From Xylona heveae TC161 (lineage: Eukaryota > Ascomycota > Xylonomycetes > Xylonales > Xylonaceae), in NCBI RefSeq assembly GCF_001619985.1, contig NW_017264197.1, positions 1,054,001 to 1,118,000 of the forward strand: a stretch of 64,000 bases of DNA, read 5' to 3'. The translations under genes were made by a program, and so were the position numbers. Shown here piece after piece: positions 22,244-33,681 of this stretch (position 1 is its first letter; each line of letters starts with the position of its first letter). The notes beneath the pieces are model-generated. The model was not told where the DNA came from. It worked only from the letters and a program-made list of their open reading frames with translations, and did not search any database.

Positions 22244-23296
22244 TTAGTAGGGCAACGAACTGTATGTGTCGAGCGCAAAGTTGTCCAGACTGCTAGCTTC
22301 TGTAACAATCAAGGCCCCATCGACCCCTCTTTTCCCGTCTTTTGCCATCTGCCGGAGACCCTCGGGGTCAATAAAAACAGGCCGCAAATTTTTTCCGCGT
22401 GCTGGCATGCCCAACGCCCCGCTTCTGAATCCATAGTCTGCTAGAATCTCCACCGACGCGGAAAATCTCTTCCCTGACAGAGTGTTGACAATTAGGGCAA
22501 GGTCGATTTGCCTCGGCATGCCACTCTTGGAAATTTCATTCTCCTTGATCGTGAAGACAATCGTGGCTGCCGGCTCTCCGTATGTGACACCATGAATGAC
22601 TAATCTGTTTTCTTTGGTCAACGCTTTTTTTCGATTGTATCCAGCGCCTGCGCTCGCAATGCCGGGCATTGAAGCTGCTTGTGCAGATGCCTCAAGAGTA
22701 TGCTCAATAGAAGCCGTGGAAACAGGACCCTCATAGAGCTTAGGATAGAATTTCACAACCGATGGATGGGCATTAGATGCCATACTTTGATCTATGGGTG
22801 CGTCCTCGAATGTAATGGTCACCCTTGCCTTGCGAATTCGATGCATCCAGCTGTCTGATGTTCGCTGAAAAGTTAAATGAAATCGAAGCAGCACAGCCGT
22901 CAAACCGTTGAATGTTCCCAATTGGAGGGGTCGTTCGAGCTTTGCCTGGACTCGGGTGCTGCGAACTTCGTCGACCATGACAGCGAGCGGGACTGAGTCT
23001 ACGGGCCCACTGGGGCCAACAATGACAGGAGAGACGAATGGTGAACTGACGGATTTCGGCCCTTTTGGGCCCAGAAAGATGCCATGTCTTCTTTCCTGAA
23101 CCTTTTCGATATCTAGAGGGATAGACCAAGAAAAAGGATCGTCAAAATCGCTATCGTTGTAGGTATTGGTATCGACGCCGACATTATTAACCTCAGTATT
23201 CTCAGTCGTTTCGTCCATGACCTCTGCACCAATGCTAGTGTGAACGTCTCGCTTTCCAGAAAGGTAATCTTGTGAATCACACATTTTTCTTCTCAT
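22244..23296 (-). CDS. Uncharacterised 350-aa protein, divergent partner of CHAT gene
   Basis: Single-exon frame (350 aa; a second ATG 12 bp in gives MCDSQDYLSG). Residues 1-80 are acidic and probably disordered. From about 80 the pattern is beta-rich: PLAVMVDEVRSTRVQAKLER, LGTFNGLTAVLLRFHLTFQR, then RKARVTITFEDAPI, a helical stretch, and RLVIHGVTYGEPAATIVFTI and ALIVNTLSGKRFSASVEILA. Alternating hydrophobic strands suggest a beta-sandwich. I recall hypothetical proteins of this type in many filamentous ascomycetes (a serum-like 'lipid/protein-binding' or effector role cannot be shown). No signal peptide, membrane helix or enzyme motif is seen. It is head-to-head with the TPR-CHAT gene 1.3 kb away, which invites the idea of a functional link. 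Confidence 0.8.
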   Translation of the reverse strand: MRRKMCDSQDYLSGKRDVHTSIGAEVMDETTENTEVNNVGVDTNTYNDSDFDDPFSWSIPLDIEKVQERRHGIFLGPKGPKSVSSPFVSPVIVGPSGPVDSVPLAVMVDEVRSTRVQAKLERPLQLGTFNGLTAVLLRFHLTFQRTSDSWMHRIRKARVTITFEDAPIDQSMASNAHPSVVKFYPKLYEGPVSTASIEHTLEASAQAASMPGIASAGAGYNRKKALTKENRLVIHGVTYGEPAATIVFTIKENEISKSGMPRQIDLALIVNTLSGKRFSASVEILADYGFRSGALGMPARGKNLRPVFIDPEGLRQMAKDGKRGVDGALIVTEASSLDNFALDTYSSLPY

Positions 23297-24624
23297 TGAA
23301 CGACTGAAATGCTTTCCTGTCGTGAACCGCTAATCCTGCGGAATACTTGCAAGATTGATTGATATCCGGCAATTAGAGGCTATAGCACATTCTCGAGTGA
23401 GATGCCACTTGAGGGGGAGGGGATGACAGGAAAAGACATAGAGTTACATGTTAAGGCGCATAATGGAAGAAGCAGCATTCAGGTATACTTTTGTACATGC
23501 TGGAATTCCAAGCCATGATAGGCAGCCACACTCGCACGGGAGGTCTGCCTGCGACGTGCAAGGTCATGGCGCTTCTAGACCGAGCGTTACAATCTGAGTC
23601 AGGCAACCCCATTGGTAGCACGCGCGATGTGCATAACATGGCTGATCCCAAAGCTGACACAAAAAGCAGAGGCAAGTTCAGACGCAAAAACGAAGCAGAA
23701 ACTTTGCAGATTGTGATGCTATAAATTGATTGTATAGTTTTCAAAAAAGCAACACATAGAGTCGATGATTCAGGGGGCTCGGAGTGCATGGCCGACCCCA
23801 CCGCACAGATAAGCGACGAGTGAACTGGAGTACTCGCTCAGCGAGGCGACCAAGACGGGGAACGAACGAAGCCAGGGAGCTCCGGCTTGTCTCCTCACTA
23901 AACTTATAAGGGACCTATAGCTCTCTAAGGTAATCCTCCCTCAGCTTTCCCGATGTACTGCCACTGACAAAAGGACTTCAACTAGACGAAAAGCTGATTG
24001 CTACTCTCAACCCCAATTGGTTCAGAACTTCAGATGGAACGAGCCTTGGCTTGGCAGCTCCTCTTCACGCATGTTCAGCCTTGGCGCAAATGATAGGATA
24101 TCTTTGTATCCCGCCCCTTTCCTGACCATGCAGCTGTTCGAATCCGGTCCTCCTCGTGGCTGGGTAATCAGGACACTGAGGGGTCTCCGATGGTCATGTC
24201 ACGTTCACATTGGGGCTTACCATTTCACCAGAGGTCATCACCGGCTTTTCACTTTGCCTTATTTGCTCAACTTCAATAATGCCAAGCTCGATGTGACTGG
24301 CCATGCCTGAGCATTGATCGGGAGCCATTAAGGGCTGATAATGTAATAAAGGCCAACTGACCCTGTGAAGCAACGTCAAAGTTCTGCTGCTTGATTTCAA
24401 AAGTTGGGCCCCTCAATAAGTTGCCAACAAGCCTGCAACTCTCTGTCGAGAGAAATCATTGTTCTTTTCAGTCACCTGTATTTGCTTCTCATGCATTTTG
24501 TTTGAACCTTTGCGCAACTTACCGTCTAGCGTCTTGTGTCAGGTAAAACCCACTTGTATTCATAGGCCACTGCGCCGAGCAGGCTAGGAAATCAAGTAGA
24601 TTCTGTTTTTTTAAATGTCTTATT
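23297..24624. promoter_or_regulatory. Divergent promoter region between 350-aa gene and TPR-CHAT gene
   Basis: 1328 bp lie between the two outward-facing ATGs. Overlapping frames of 77-116 codons near 23451-23801 have no recognisable content. No named regulatory motif is claimed. Confidence 0.5.
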
Positions 24625-27600
24625 ATGGAGCAAGTTTCGAGTTTACGACACTACACCGGCGTTCACACTTCGCTGTATGGGAGCCTAGACACAGCCTCAA
24701 TTGCAAATCTCGAAAAGGCCATCCTTTTCACAGAGATTGGGCACTATGCTCAGGCACATGCGATATTTGAGACCGGTTTCCTTACCACTCGGAGTGTTCC
24801 TGTGGTAGTAATAGAAGAGGCGGAACTGGCGATGCAACAGCTCCATTATGGAGAGGTTTATAGAATTTTGGGACGAGGACTACAGGCAGCACAAAGGTCG
24901 CCAGGCTATGATGTCAACGAACCGGCCTTGCGTTTCATGAGCTTGTTCCAAGCCATGGCTGCAATCCACTATAAAGGAACTGTAACCCCAGCTATTGAGC
25001 AGATTCATCGGACCCAGCAATGGCTCAAGGACGTTCCAGTATCCGAATATACAGACATCCAGGTTTGTATGTCATGTGAGAACGTTGCGGGTTTGAGCTG
25101 ACCTTTCCTTGCATTCAAGGTCGACGTAATCAGAAAATATGTGCTTACGGTTTTGCTTGTTTCCATGTACTCTCATTTTGACGAGCCGGAAACATCTCTC
25201 ATCCCCAAGCCCACGGAACGACGTATTCCATGGCAAGGCCTGACTGACCTGCGAATCTCTCTACTAAACCGCAACATGCTGAATGAAGTATTGTCACTGT
25301 TCCGAGTTGAGCGAAGCCGTCTCCCAATAGCAGAGAGAGCAGGGGCTATTCAATCTGTCCTAGAAAGAACAGAGTCCCTCTCATTTCAGTCCGATGAACA
25401 GCGGCTATGGATGCAAGCAGATCTGAAACTACTTCTAGCTTTCTCTGTCAACGAGCTTGGGAACGTGGAAAGAGCCAAACTCGAATTAGATAAAGCTGAT
25501 CAATTGTTGAAAACTTGGAGTCAATTGGCGGGTATCGAGAGCGCAGATACGCTGAGCACATCTCTCAGTATCCGATTCTATCGCATGGAAGTCTCTCCCG
25601 AAGAGGAACCTATCGGCTATCTAAACCAGTGCCTTAGCATGCTAGATGTCCTACAGACAGCTGGCCATCTGCGCCTTGTGACCTGTTTTCATCGAGCCAC
25701 AGAAGCAGCCGACAAGGTTGCGCTTTTGACTGGATCTAAAGGTTATCGAGACCTCTATTATCAATTGCATGAGGCAAGACAAACTCACCAGGAGACTGTC
25801 TTGGAGGATATTTCAGGGATGCTTTTTGACCATGCTGACATTGTCTGTGACGCATTAAAAAGTACGGTCAGCATCCGTAAAACCATCGAATGGCTGGATG
25901 GATTTGAGGCAAAATACCCTGCGTTTGAGCTGCCATCTGGACTCTTAGAGATCCAACGTCATCGTAGCCGGCTTCATTGGAGGCTCGGTGACGAAGCAAA
26001 AAGGGCAGAAGCACAAGAGAAATTAGACGTCTTAAAAAAACAAGGGCCGCGAAGGATTGGTCCCATGGTTGGAGTGCGCTCAACTCAAATTACAGAATCC
26101 ATCGATTCCTCTGCTGCTAGTGCTTCGCACGCGTCGAAGCCGCCCGCTTACGACCCCGACGATGTTGAAGAGGCAAATTTCTTTATGGAGTGGGTTGATG
26201 TCGAAGGCACAAAAGACAGAAAAAACAGCAAAATAATGACGCTATTGTGTCGATGGCTTCTAGAGGACTTTTCTCACAAAGTGATTTCAGAGAACGAATT
26301 GCGTCAGATCAGCCAGCTTCTCTTACGTGACGAAGAAACTGAAGATGACATAGGATCCAGGGATGCAAATGGAATTATTCAGCTAATTGCATCTCTCTTG
26401 CCAATGTCAGCGTATCGGAGTCTTTTCACACCCGGCGGACATCTTCCGGACTTTGACTCTTGGACTCACAGCCTCGAAAAACTTGAGGCATGGCTGCGGC
26501 GTCCCTCATCGTCATCATCATTCAATGGCCGCCAATATCTCTTCTTTTCGCTGCAGGATCTGCGCAAAGACCTTGTCTATGCAAGTACGCATTCGCTAGC
26601 TACGAAAATCTCTGAGGTTGAGAGATGTATGGATATACTCCCCAAGTTGCCAAAAGCTGTTCAAGAATTGATCGGCAATCGACCGTCATTATGGCATGCT
26701 GCTATTGCCAGTGCGTCAATCATCAGTCTTTGCACTCCCGATCGCTTTGTCAACATTGACGCTTTTAAGAGCGAAGAGACTGGACAAATTCTGGATAGGG
26801 CCGAGCTGGAGGCCCAGAAAGCCATTCGTATGGAAGAGGATAGTGGTCATATATACGCTTTGGTGATATGCCAGCGGACTCTAGCAGAGATCTATCTCCT
26901 CAAGATGCATCATTTGCTGTTGGATCCAGTGCATAAGTCACAACTGGACGACAAGCTCACTGAATTGATGGAAAAAGGACTGGCAGAACTTGAAAAAGTT
27001 CAAGCTTATCAAGAACAGTGCCTGTTGGACTTTACAATGTCGGACAAGCTTGAGTCGCACAATTCTAGGGAGCGAGAGTTCGCTTTTGGTCTAAGCCATC
27101 GTGCTCTGGCATTAGCTTTGCATCTTCTCTTAACTGGAAATTTGCTGAGGTCACCACCTGTCAGACCAGATGACAAGCTCGTTGAAAGGATGTGGCACTG
27201 GGTACAGCGGTCTAAAGCCCAATCTTTGGCGCGCACCATGGGCCTGAGGAATGTTGTACCGTCCAGCATCCTCAAGGACATTCGAGCATCGGAGGAATGC
27301 AATCACCTATATACTGAAATGATTGAGCTTCAAGAGACGATTGTGCGGAGTAATTTGCACGAGCGATATAACCTACGACGTCGCTTGGAAGCTCATATAG
27401 ACACAATGAAACAGAATGCAACGCTCAAGCAGCTTCTGGGCATTCAACTAGGCGAAGCACTTTCATATGATGATATTGAGAAGATATCTGCGGCCAGTGA
27501 TTCACCTGTTGTCTTTGTTGATTGGCTGTTTCTACCGGGATACGCCTCACTGGGGAAGATTCTGCTATTTACGGCTGCAGCAGGCCGCCCTCCTACCATT

Positions 27601-28686
27601 GACTTAGTCTCCGTGGGAATGGAAGTCGTAGAGGAATGGGTCAGGGATTATCTCGAGGATGAAGAGCCGGACGATTTTGGTCTCCTGCCATTGGAGACTT
27701 CGTTTGGACGGGCCGAATCGATGGCACGTTTGAACAACCTCGTCGGGCCACTCAGCCACAGAACTCGATCAGGGGACTTGCTGATCTTTTCGCCGTCGTC
27801 GTCTCTATACCGTGTTCCATTGCATGCACTCCAAGTTCCGAGCACAGAGGGACCTCAAAAACAAGCAATTATCCGCCGAAATCCAATCGTGTACAGTCAT
27901 AGCCACTCAATCCTTCGTCCCTGCTTTTGGGCATCTCAACTGGCCGCTGATGCAGACTCACCAGTTTGTTCGCTTCTTGTTCATGCGGTTCCTGATGGAC
28001 CAGACGATGGGAAGAGCAGTGTTAAAGAGATATCGACCTCCTTTGCCTCTAATGACCTCGAGGTGCGCTCCTTATTTGAAGCCGATGCAACGAAAACGGC
28101 GCTTGTCAGGGCCGCCCCCGACTCACGATTGATTCACATCCACACGCATGGATGGTGGGAATCTGACGACCCCTTATCTCATAATCTGGAACTTTTCCAT
28201 GGCATCTCTGACCTTGAGCCGGCGGAGGCCGACGAAAGGACGGCTCATGAGAGAGGTGAGCAAGAAGCCGATTATAAACTTACTGCCCGCGAAGTCTTCT
28301 CTATCCCGCTCGCACGTGGCACCCATGTCAGTCTTATCGCCTGCCGTGGAGGTCTTGCGCGGATCAATCAGGGAGACGAGGTCATGGGCATGGTCCCAGC
28401 ACTGCTTGCTTCGGGTGCTAGTTCGACTATATCAACCTTGTGGCCTATATTCGACTCGGATGGAGCTCAATTTGCGCGTCTGTTCTATTCCCATCTCTTC
28501 GAGGAAAGGCGTCAAGCTATGGCCAAAGGATCGGTTTCACCTGGATTTGTAAATCTTGCCAAAGCTTTTCAAAAGGCAGTGTGCGATATGGATACTGATT
28601 CAAGGGAACCCTTGATCTCATGGGCCGGATTCATCTTTCACGGGTTTTGGTCGTACTATCTTCCGCCTGGTAACATAAAAACATGA
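24625..28686 (+). CDS. TPR-CHAT caspase-like protein
   Basis: Large intracellular protein of 1334 aa; exons 24625-25062 and 25120-28686, 57-nt GT-AG intron, phase 0. The N-terminal two thirds are helical, TPR-like (for example YAQAHAIFETGF, YGEVYRILGRGLQAA, LAEIYLLKMHHLL). The C-terminal domain (about 1040-1330) is a CHAT domain, the clan-CD caspase/separase-related fold: DSRLIHIHTHGWW carries the candidate catalytic His 1156 and HVSLIACRGGLARI the candidate Cys 1221, followed by VPALLASGASSTISTLWPI, the usual post-Cys segment. Known CHAT proteases cut a dedicated partner when triggered by a sensor. Here the sensor part would be the TPR array. Fungal CHAT proteins are common but mostly uncharacterised. 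There is no NB-ARC or other NTPase motif in this gene. The dyad appears intact. Confidence 0.92.
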
Positions 28687-29872
28687 CAGTAGATCCGTCA
28701 AGGGTCAGGTTCAAGCCGCTTTATTACTTTTTTTACTATCGTTTCATAGGTTCAAGCACTGCCAATGCCATGAACTCCGCTGCTGTTATTGTTATTTTTG
28801 CGCAGCTATACCATCTATCGTCATGGCTCAAAACGATGCCGCACAGGGGCGTGTTGGTTAGCCAGTTTTGAGAAACAAAATCAAGGGCGACCATACAGCA
28901 AGTACAGCATTTTCGTCATCATTGCTTTCTATCATTTGTATCAATTATTCTAAGATGTAGGACTCTAGGCAAATCACTCTCCATCGGCTTTGGACAGTGT
29001 TAATTGGGAGATTAGTCTGTCCGACTTCGGCGAAAGTGCGACTCGGTTCACAGCCATGACTGATAAGCTCATGAACTGTCAGATAGGCCCTCCCGCTAAG
29101 CACTCGGGTAGTCTTAGCCCACCGTCACCAACAGCGTTTATGGATAAGACTGTTTATGACCGCGGCTACTGGTTTATCGCTGGCTTTTAATTCGAAGATG
29201 TATTCTTTCCGAATATCTTCCCGCTGCGAAAATTGTGAGAAAATGGAGAGCAACCGGCAGACCGGGTTGCCATGTGCTCTAGCCGCTCTACTGAGATCAT
29301 CTATACTTATCCCCGCCATTTGATTGGCTCTGTCCCACAGACGTTCCTGAATCCATTGCGTCCGTTGCCGTTGACTTCGCGGATCGACAGGAACGCCAGC
29401 AGACTCAATGACATTTCATGCAGATTCCACCCAATGGCTTCTTTCCTTATCACTGAGCAACCTTCTAGAGCCAAATTAGCGTTCGGAGCTCACCGGACAG
29501 GTTCGACCTAGGAGGGCAAAGAGTGGTCATGACAACTTACTCTCGTACCTGATGATACTGTATAAACTCATGGAAACGACAATTTACCTTCCCCACCACT
29601 GCGCTTTCCATCGGAAATGCCCTATCAGCTCACAACCGACTTCAGTTTGGCGATATGGACAGTCCATCTTTCTTTTCTTCCATATCTGTGGGACCAACAG
29701 TGACGGTAAATAAAAAGCCAACCGCCGCCTCGACAACATGCCAATTTTCACCGCCAGGCCAACACTGCTGCAGAGCCAACCGGCTAAAGGTTCTTCAAGA
29801 CTCAGACCAGTCTTTACTGAACCTTCACCAAGCTTGCTCTCAGCTCTTTCCTTCCCGGGTTGAAACCTCACA
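28687..29872. promoter_or_regulatory. Spacer and NUP promoter with clustered GATA sites
   Basis: Between tandem plus-strand genes. GATAAG or its complement occurs at 29062-29067, 29143-29148, 29306-29311 and 29446-29451, about 420-810 bp upstream of the NUP start. An AGATAG lies near 29082. GATA factors such as AreA bind HGATAR. No gene is seen. Confidence 0.55.
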
Positions 29873-30988
29873 ATGGTCCGCCCAACTCTCCTCGTCGGGG
29901 CGCTTGCGTCTCTGGCACTGTCCTTGTTCACCCGCGCCACGCTCGCCGCGCACCACCCTGCGTCGGAGCCCATCTCTCCCAAAGTGATGATCATCACGGG
30001 CTTCACTCCCGAGCGCGAGATCTGGTACCCCTACAACCTGACCAACGACTACCCCATGCCGGGCTTCATCCCTACCTACCAGAACGTGAGCTGCACCGCC
30101 AGCGACGAGATCTGCGTCATGACCATGGGCCAAGCCGAGATCGGCAACGGCATCGCGATGACCCTGCTGTGGTCCTCGCCCATGTTCAACCTCACCGAGA
30201 CGTACTTCCTCATCGCGGGCATCGGCGGCGTCAACCCGCGGTACTCGACCATCGGCGGCGTCGCGCTGGCCCGCTACGTCGTGCAGGTCGAGATGGGCAT
30301 GGCCTTTGCCGGCTCCGACCTGCCCGCCAACTTCTCCGACCTGTACTTCTTCCCTTCCTTCGTCACCTCTCCGAACCAGTACCCCTCGCTCGCCGGCACC
30401 GAAGTGTACGGCCTCAACGGCGCCCTGCGCGACAAAGTCGCCTCCCTCGTCGCCGAAAAGAACATTTCCTTCGCCGACAACCCGACCGCCCAGGCCTACC
30501 GCAGCAAATACACCTACGCCCCTGCCCGCGCCGCCCCCACCGTCGACAAGTGCGACGTCGCCTCCGCAGAGGTCTACTGGAGCGGCGAAGTCTACGCCCG
30601 CAACGTCGAGTACTACGTCGACCTCATCTCCAACGGCACCGCCAAGTACTGCAACACCAACGAAGACGACACCGGCACCATGGCCGGCCTCCTCCGCGGC
30701 GCCATGCTCGGCAAGCTCGACTTCTCCCGCATCGTCATCGCAAAGGGAAACTCGGACTTCGACCGCCCCCCGCCCGGCCTCTCGGCCTATCAGAATCTCA
30801 TGGAAGTCGCGCAGAATGGCTTCGAGATTTGTCTCCAGAATCTCTTCGCCGTGGGCAGCACGTTCATTAATGACCTCGTTGCCAACTGGCACTCGACCTA
30901 TAAGCATGGCGTCAAGACCCAGAATTATGTCGGCGATGTTTGTGGCTATTTGGGCGGTACCCCAGATTTTGGCCCCGGTCATTGCTAG
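29873..30988 (+). CDS. Purine nucleoside permease-type (NUP family) protein
   Basis: Single-exon 371-aa protein of the NUP family, named for the Candida purine nucleoside permease. Residues 1-24 form a signal peptide (LLVGALASLALSLFTRATLAA). The mature part starts PKVMIITGFTPEREIWYPYN and contains CVMTMGQAEIGNGIAMTLL, FLIAGIGGVNPRYSTIGG, TEVYGLNGALRDKVASL and ATTM-less C-terminal NLMEVAQNGFEICLQNLF. The fold is related to nucleoside phosphorylases and there is only one hydrophobic N-terminal segment, so it is better seen as a secreted or cell-surface nucleoside-handling protein than a multi-pass channel. Almost every codon ends in C or G in the first 900 bp, unlike neighbours, which produces long antisense and shifted shadow frames. 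Upstream GATA sites suggest nitrogen control. Confidence 0.9.
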   Translation: MVRPTLLVGALASLALSLFTRATLAAHHPASEPISPKVMIITGFTPEREIWYPYNLTNDYPMPGFIPTYQNVSCTASDEICVMTMGQAEIGNGIAMTLLWSSPMFNLTETYFLIAGIGGVNPRYSTIGGVALARYVVQVEMGMAFAGSDLPANFSDLYFFPSFVTSPNQYPSLAGTEVYGLNGALRDKVASLVAEKNISFADNPTAQAYRSKYTYAPARAAPTVDKCDVASAEVYWSGEVYARNVEYYVDLISNGTAKYCNTNEDDTGTMAGLLRGAMLGKLDFSRIVIAKGNSDFDRPPPGLSAYQNLMEVAQNGFEICLQNLFAVGSTFINDLVANWHSTYKHGVKTQNYVGDVCGYLGGTPDFGPGHC

Positions 30989-31190
30989 TTAGCTTAGCTT
31001 CAGCTTCAGGTTTTATGTTTTATGTTTTATATTTTAGGTCTTGGTATTTTGGGTTAGCTTTTAGGTTTTATGTCTTGATATTTGCTTTAGTTTTTAGCTT
31101 TCAGGTTTCATGTCTTGATATTTAGCTTTATGTTTGATGTCTTGGTATTTGGGATTCGATTCGGGTTTTAGATGTCTCGGTATCCAAGAG
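30989..31190 (+). repeat. Degenerate T-rich tandem repeat in NUP 3' region
   Basis: Four to five loose copies of a unit like ttttaggttttatgtcttggtattt (variants with gatgtc and gatattt) follow the stop codon closely. Copies are diverged. Directly visible; function unknown. Confidence 0.6.
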
Positions 31191-31695
31191 TCTATGTACC
31201 TGGCATCTATTATCATCTCTGCATTGAGGAATTCCTGCATATGGAATAAAAGTATAGTTGACCATTGCACCATTTATTCTCTTTAACCAATGTATCATAC
31301 ACAATCAATGCCAATTGCGCAGAGAAAGTATGTAATAACGACTGTATTCTATAAGGTAATTGCTTACATAAATAACAAGAGTAAGAGAGATGGCCACCCA
31401 TAATCTAATATAAAAAAACCGAAAAACTGAAGAATAACATGTGTATATACGGATACCTATATCTTGAAAAAAAATAAAGTAAAATAGGTGTGGTATATCG
31501 GTGGGTATCACGCTTCTTTTTGTTTTGTTACTTTTTTTCCCCTTCCCTTTCCCCTTCCCCTGCTACGATAGAATAGGTTGCACAGAGATGGCACAACGAC
31601 CGACAGGCAGAAGACGAAGACGAAGAGGAAGACGATGTAAAGGCGGGACGACATAAAGAAGATGCAACAGCTGAGACAGTAAACGACCCACAAAT
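31191..31695. other. Spacer between convergent NUP and MFS genes
   Basis: AT-rich 3' regions of two convergent genes. Short hydrophobic frames on the minus strand (31213-31693) look like chance products of T-rich DNA. Confidence 0.5.
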
Positions 31696-33681
31696 CTAAG
31701 CATCACCCGCAGTCTTGGCATCCACGACTTTCGCGCCGTCATCAGTCTTGCCAATGCCGCCATAGCTCCACTGGCGAATGACATGGCCCTTCCACATGAG
31801 GAGGATGACGAGGAGGAAGCTTCCGAGGGAGAAAAAGGCAGCCATGCCAAAGACCCAGCCAATGCCGACGCTCTTCTCCCAGGGCTCGGTGAAGAAGTTG
31901 ATCGCGAGGCCGAGGGCGAGACGGTAGCCGTTCATGACGGTGCCGACTTCCTGCGGGTTGCCCGCAAAGGACTCGACGAGGTAATTGATGGGGACGGCGA
32001 CGGAGGAGCAGGCGGCGTAGGCGATGAGGAATGACGCGAGGGCGAGGACCATGTAGTGCTCGTGGTACTGCAGGCAGGCGCCGAAGATGCCGAGGCCGAC
32101 GGGCATGAGGATGACGCCGGTCAGCCAGAGGGTTTGGAGACGGTATTCGGGCTTCCAGACGCCGCCGCGGCGTTTGCAGAACCACATGGGCAGCCGGTCG
32201 TTGAGGAAGTGGGCGGATGCTTGCGCGCAGAGAATGCCGAACCAGATGCAGAAGAGGACTGTAGATTGAGAAGAACGGGGAGGGTTAGTGATATGAGAAA
32301 GACATGGGAGTAGGAAGGATAGAGAGAATGAGGGAGCGAGGGAGGGAAGATAGGGAAGGCGGGAGAAGGGTGAGAGGGAAAGTTGGAGGGAGAGAAGAGG
32401 AGGGAGGAAACATACATGCGGCGTTACGCTGGGGAGTAAAGCCGTAACCACCGGCAATGACGGGAGGTTGTAGGAAAATAGCCAATTGGGAGTTGATCAG
32501 GATAAAGAAACCGAAGAGAGTCATTCCGAAGATGCCGACGCAAATACCGGCAGGAGAAAAGCCGATGAGGTAAGGAGCGACGATGAATCTGGTCTGTCAA
32601 GGGCGACGCATGTATGGTCAGTAAATTATAACTTTGACAATTTTGTCAAGAGAAAAAAAAAAGGCAGATGAGATCTGATGAGCCGGAGAATAGGGAATAC
32701 GCACCAACTGCTGGCCGGTAATATGAGGCACGACCTGGGTACCGGGAAAGAAAGTGGCAATTTTCTTGGGGATAAAGCTTTCAGGGACGTGAGGATAAGC
32801 GGCGGTGCGATCGCGGTTGAAGCCAGTTTCTTCGAGGAAGAAGAAGACCAAGACGGCGCAGATGCCAAGAAGAGCCACAATCCACCAGTATTCAACGGCA
32901 AAAGACTGATGAGAAATGATGAAGCCGGAAAAGGTAGGTCCAGCTACCGTTCCGAGAGTAAAGCAGGTGGAGAAAATGGCAAAAGCCTTGCCACGCTGGT
33001 GCAGGAAAAATAGGTTGACAATGGCGCCATTGCCCAAGCACTGCGGGATGGAAGCAAAGAGACCGCCAATCAATCGAGAAATGGTAAAAGACATGTAGTC
33101 GCCCTGGCCAGTGCAAGTAGCTGACCAGATACAGCAGGCAAAGGAACCCAGCAGACTCCAGAAGATGCACGAGCTGGTGCCAATCACTTGTGCCAATGGC
33201 ACGAAAATGAGCGGTCCGGCAATTAGACCAGCTAATGCTGAAGAGACCTAACAAGTTCTCTTGTCAGGACTGAGAAAGAGAGAGAGGCAAACAGATTGGT
33301 ATTCTCGGAATATATAGAGAAAAGGCTCACCGAGTAAGACATCTGTGTAGTAGTCTTGTGGTAGACTTCAGCCTGGACCACAAGAGAGCTCATGTGAGCC
33401 GTCGACGACACCAGGCCGGCAAAGGCTGAGAGACAGAGCACAACAAAGATGGTACATTTCTTCGAGAATGGCCAGTTCTGGTAGCACAAAGGTTAGCATA
33501 CCAAGTTGTTGAAAATCATCTCCTCTCAATGGCAGCGACATACCAAAGGGTCTCTTGGGTCATCAGTAGGCTGAGGAACAAGCAGGAGTCCTGCATTATT
33601 CCTCTTTCCGGCCTGGACAGACGCCGTTGGAGAGTCATTGACGCTGACAACATCCGTGTTCTTTTCCTCCACGTTTGACAT
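31696..33681 (-). CDS. Major facilitator superfamily transporter
   Basis: Five exons: 33681-33544, 33477-33331, 33247-32705, 32593-32416, 32258-31696 (522 aa); all introns are GT-AG with consistent phase. About twelve membrane segments. The start DDPRDPLNWPFSKK before TM1 and FVPLAQVIGTSSCIFWSLLG, FTISRLIGGLFASIPQCLGN (A/B motif region) mark a fungal DHA1-like MFS group used for drugs, metabolites or small organic substrates. Other landmarks are YWWIVALLGICAVLVFFFLEET, GMTLFGFFILINSQLAIF and a C-terminal half ending LMWKGHVIRQWSYGGIGK. The chosen ATG (MSNVEEKN) is internal to a frame that opens 30 bp earlier with MSISRRG. Position between the NUP and receptor-like genes and near the NRPS-like enzyme would suit an exporter, but the substrate cannot be read from sequence. 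Confidence 0.93.

Noticed and set aside
24131-24160. tRNA-like gttcgaatcc string
   Set aside because: Flanking bases cannot form the T-stem and no matching A-box or acceptor stem is present.
29840-30982. 380-codon antisense frame, plus 228- and 336-codon shifted frames, over the NUP gene
   Set aside because: They arise from the extreme C/G third-position bias of the real gene at 29873-30988; translations are Arg/Pro- or Gly/Val/Asp-rich with no family pattern.
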